Source of the DNA: a bacterium
GTDB taxonomy: Bacteria > SZUA-79 > Acidulodesulfobacterales > Acidulodesulfobacteraceae
DNA length: 17,115 nucleotides
Reading direction: 5' to 3'
Assembly: GCA_021781285.1 (NCBI GenBank)
Contig: JAJXXD010000006.1
Location: 1 to 17,115 of the forward strand
Made by a program: the position numbers and the translations under genes. The notes beneath the pieces were generated by a model. It made no database searches and was not told where the DNA came from. It was given only the letters and a program-made list of their open reading frames with translations. Shown piece after piece: positions 15,143-17,115 of the stretch. Every line of letters begins with the position of its first letter. Position 1 is the first letter of the stretch.

Positions 15143-16396
15143 TTATTTTTTCTGCCCTTCTTCTGTCCCGTCCCATTCAAACCTATATTTTTGCTCTTGC
15201 TTTATGCTTAATTCTTCGGGGTCATGCTCCCATCCCAAAAAATACCCAAAAATGAATATCAGGAGAATACCCATAGCAAAAAGCCCTATTCCCGTTAAAT
15301 ATCCGTCATAGCCCAGAAAAGGTATATGTAAATTAACTAATCCCTGTCCTATCTTTACGGGAAGTTGCGCGCCTATCACGGTATCGAACCTCATTTCAAA
15401 AACGCCCACCGTTACTATAAAATCTAAAATTAACGTCCAGATTAACGACCTTCTTATTCTTTTAAAAACAAGAAACAAAAATGCGGGGATTATAAGCCCA
15501 AGCCCTATCTGTAAAACATGGTAATTAAACCATAACGGACCATGTCCGGCGAAACTATATACCGCGTGCCAGTTGTCATACACCGCTTTAGAATTATATC
15601 CTCTAACCGAATAGAGCCATTCTATTAAATCGAAAAAGAGGTCGGCGAATATTGCATAAACTAAGGACTTATTAAGGACATCCAGCGTATCGGGTTCGAC
15701 CTTGTTTTTATTCGAAAATAAAGGAAAACCGACGACATATAATAAACCCACGAAGGCAATGCCCGATACAACTGCAGAAGCTATAAACATAGGGGGTATG
15801 ACCGGATCGGACCAAAGCGCCCTTGCTTTTATGGCGCCGAATAAAAACCCGACATAACCGTGAAATAGAATGGAAAGAATAATTCCAAGAATGGATATAA
15901 TCCATAAAGCTTTATGATCTTTCGAAATACTTTTGGGAGATAAATCCATGTTCCCTAAAGTCAAAAACTTAGACACCTTGCCCCTTATTCCTTTATCTTC
16001 CTGCGACCTTTTAATATTATGTTCCCTAAAAAGATAATAAAGTTCAAAAAGAAAGGCTATTACGAATAACGTCCATATAATAATAAACATCCCTAAGGGG
16101 GAGTAAGGGAAATGGTCTCTAAAATATAATTCCCATATCGCTCTTTGGGGCTGAAGGGCATCTGCTAAAGGCGCCATTGCCGCAAGCAGAAGCATCGCAA
16201 AACTTGCTATTAAAGAAAGCTGTGAAACGGGCTTAAGTTTTTCTATATGAAAAAGATGATATAAAGCCCCGACCACGAAAGAACCTGCAAGAAGCCCCGA
16301 TAAAAACGGATAAATAACTATCGGAAGCCCCCAGTAAACGTTTTCGAGGGTTCCGAAAGAACCGTTAATTGCAAGAGGATTCATATACTGAAACAT
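15143..16396 (-). CDS. NrfD/PsrC-type membrane anchor subunit
   Basis: This integral membrane protein of 417 aa has about eight to ten hydrophobic helices and belongs to the NrfD family. Such subunits oxidise quinol in the inner membrane and pass electrons to the Fe-S subunit. The N-terminal region YWGLPIVIYPFLSGLLAGSF (21-40) and the LADALQPQRAIWELYFRDHF block are characteristic. The C-terminus is hydrophilic and acidic. A good AAGGAG sequence precedes the ATG at 16396. It lies between the Fe-S gene (33 nt upstream) and the catalytic gene (39 nt downstream), corresponding to TtrC. It is longer than the Salmonella TtrC (about 340 aa). Confidence 0.92.
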   Translation of the reverse strand: MFQYMNPLAINGSFGTLENVYWGLPIVIYPFLSGLLAGSFVVGALYHLFHIEKLKPVSQLSLIASFAMLLLAAMAPLADALQPQRAIWELYFRDHFPYSPLGMFIIIWTLFVIAFLFELYYLFREHNIKRSQEDKGIRGKVSKFLTLGNMDLSPKSISKDHKALWIISILGIILSILFHGYVGFLFGAIKARALWSDPVIPPMFIASAVVSGIAFVGLLYVVGFPLFSNKNKVEPDTLDVLNKSLVYAIFADLFFDLIEWLYSVRGYNSKAVYDNWHAVYSFAGHGPLWFNYHVLQIGLGLIIPAFLFLVFKRIRRSLIWTLILDFIVTVGVFEMRFDTVIGAQLPVKIGQGLVNLHIPFLGYDGYLTGIGLFAMGILLIFIFGYFLGWEHDPEELSIKQEQKYRFEWDGTEEGQKK

Positions 16397-16429
16397 AATA
16401 TAAACTCCTTTATTTTAAAAATAATTAAA

Positions 16430-17115
16430 TTAACCTGCATAAGGATATTCTCTTTCTTCCACATATGGCAGCACTGGTTTTTTACCAAGTTTTTCATAAG
16501 AAGTAGTAGTTAAACCCATTGCATAAGTGTAAACCATTTTGACTTTGTCGGAATTGGTTGGGTTCATCACTTCATCGTCAAAACCGATATAATAAACTTG
16601 CGGATCAGTGCCAAACTCCAGATTTAATCTGGAAGTCCTGTTAGTCGCGATTAACTTTGAAACCTCGCTTTCCGGATCGTTTGAATCCCCAAATTTCATT
16701 GCTCTTCCGACGCATGTAGTAACGCATACCGGTAAAAGCGGCACGTATGATTTTTCATGCGAAACCGCCGCCCTTCCTGCGCACATATTGCACTTATCAG
16801 CCGTATGCTGAATCGGGTTCGCAAAACGCATATTGTAAGGACAAGCCTGAACGCAGGTAAGGCATCCTATACATAAGTCATAATCAATCTCGACCTGCCC
16901 GGTTTCTAATTTATACGTTGCCTTTACGGGACAGACCTCAACGCACGGGGGATGGTCGCAATGATTGCAAGTTCTGGGAAGGAAAATCCTCTTCACGTTA
17001 GGAGTATAATTGCCTTCATCCGTAACGACCACGCCCATCTCGTCCGAAACCATCTCTCCCGTTTCCATAACATCTACAACTCTCCTGAAAACTCCAAGCG
17101 GAACCGTGTTTTCGT
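16430..17115 (-). CDS. 4Fe-4S electron-transfer subunit, TtrB-like (5' end beyond window)
   Basis: This ferredoxin-like subunit carries electrons from the NrfD anchor to the molybdopterin subunit. Visible cysteine groups are CNHCDHPPCVEVCP, CIGCLTCVQACP, and CNMC with CVTTC further on, enough for three 4Fe-4S clusters. The fourth, N-terminal cluster normal for the family should lie past the edge. An ATG at 17068 is not the true start: the frame stays open to base 17115 and encodes ENTVPLGVFRRVVDV directly before it, which matches the VPLGVFR segment that follows the first cluster in TtrB-like proteins. About 227 residues are visible. YTPNVKRIFLPRTCNHCD is also typical of the family. It is first in the B-C-A order. 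Confidence 0.93.
   Translation of the reverse strand, partial: ENTVPLGVFRRVVDVMETGEMVSDEMGVVVTDEGNYTPNVKRIFLPRTCNHCDHPPCVEVCPVKATYKLETGQVEIDYDLCIGCLTCVQACPYNMRFANPIQHTADKCNMCAGRAAVSHEKSYVPLLPVCVTTCVGRAMKFGDSNDPESEVSKLIATNRTSRLNLEFGTDPQVYYIGFDDEVMNPTNSDKVKMVYTYAMGLTTTSYEKLGKKPVLPYVEEREYPYAG

Noticed and set aside
16430..17068. The Fe-S subunit read as a complete 212-aa gene starting at the ATG at 17068
   Set aside because: The frame is open to the window edge and encodes VPLGVFR, a conserved segment of the family, upstream of that ATG. The gene is partial.
1..17115. CRISPR arrays, tRNA or rRNA genes, insertion sequences, attachment sites
   Set aside because: No regularly spaced repeats, cloverleaf sequences, transposase or integrase motifs, or terminal inverted repeats were seen. 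Nearly all of the window is taken up by the genes and leader described.

Overview
The window carries about 17 kb of moderately AT-rich bacterial DNA in which every gene I can support lies on the minus strand, so it is read from right to left. Outer-membrane and Tat-exported respiratory proteins indicate a Gram-negative bacterium that respires sulfur or oxyanions anaerobically. The mix of a c-di-AMP riboswitch, a Ttr/Sre-like reductase and kdp genes would suit a deltaproteobacterial sulfur-cycle lineage. That placement is a guess, because there is no rRNA or marker gene here.

Region 1 (17115 to about 9411) is a respiratory cluster. It encodes an electron-transfer 4Fe-4S subunit that continues past the right edge, an NrfD-type membrane anchor, a Tat-exported molybdopterin oxidoreductase of 1035 aa, a TorD-like maturation chaperone and a 538-aa outer-membrane beta-barrel. 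The barrel gene is followed by a clear intrinsic terminator. The B-C-A order is that of tetrathionate reductase (ttrBCA). The true substrate (tetrathionate, elemental sulfur or polysulfide, or another oxyanion) cannot be read from sequence alone.

Region 2 (about 9400 to 6183) is a three-gene cassette: an unrecognised soluble 318-aa protein, a xylose-isomerase-like TIM-barrel protein with a complete set of likely metal ligands, and a 12-TM-type MFS transporter. None of the three has a recognisable Shine-Dalgarno sequence, unlike the respiratory genes. An extended -10 box of the form TGATATAAT precedes each of the first two.

Region 3 (about 6165 to 1) is a high-affinity potassium-uptake operon. 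A near-consensus sigma-70 promoter leads into a ydaO/yuaA-type c-di-AMP riboswitch, then an intrinsic terminator, then kdpF, a second 28-aa membrane micro-ORF, kdpA, kdpC, kdpB and the 5' part of kdpD, which is cut by the left edge. The 3' strand of the riboswitch P1 stem is perfectly complementary to the base of the terminator hairpin. This gives a readable mechanism: c-di-AMP binding frees the terminator and turns kdp off. The gene order A-C-B is not the usual A-B-C. Both small ORFs and the second KdpF-like gene are shorter than a typical gene caller reports.

The most interesting items are the complete riboswitch expression platform, the duplicated KdpF-like micro-ORF, and the uncharacterised 318-aa/TIM-barrel/MFS cassette.
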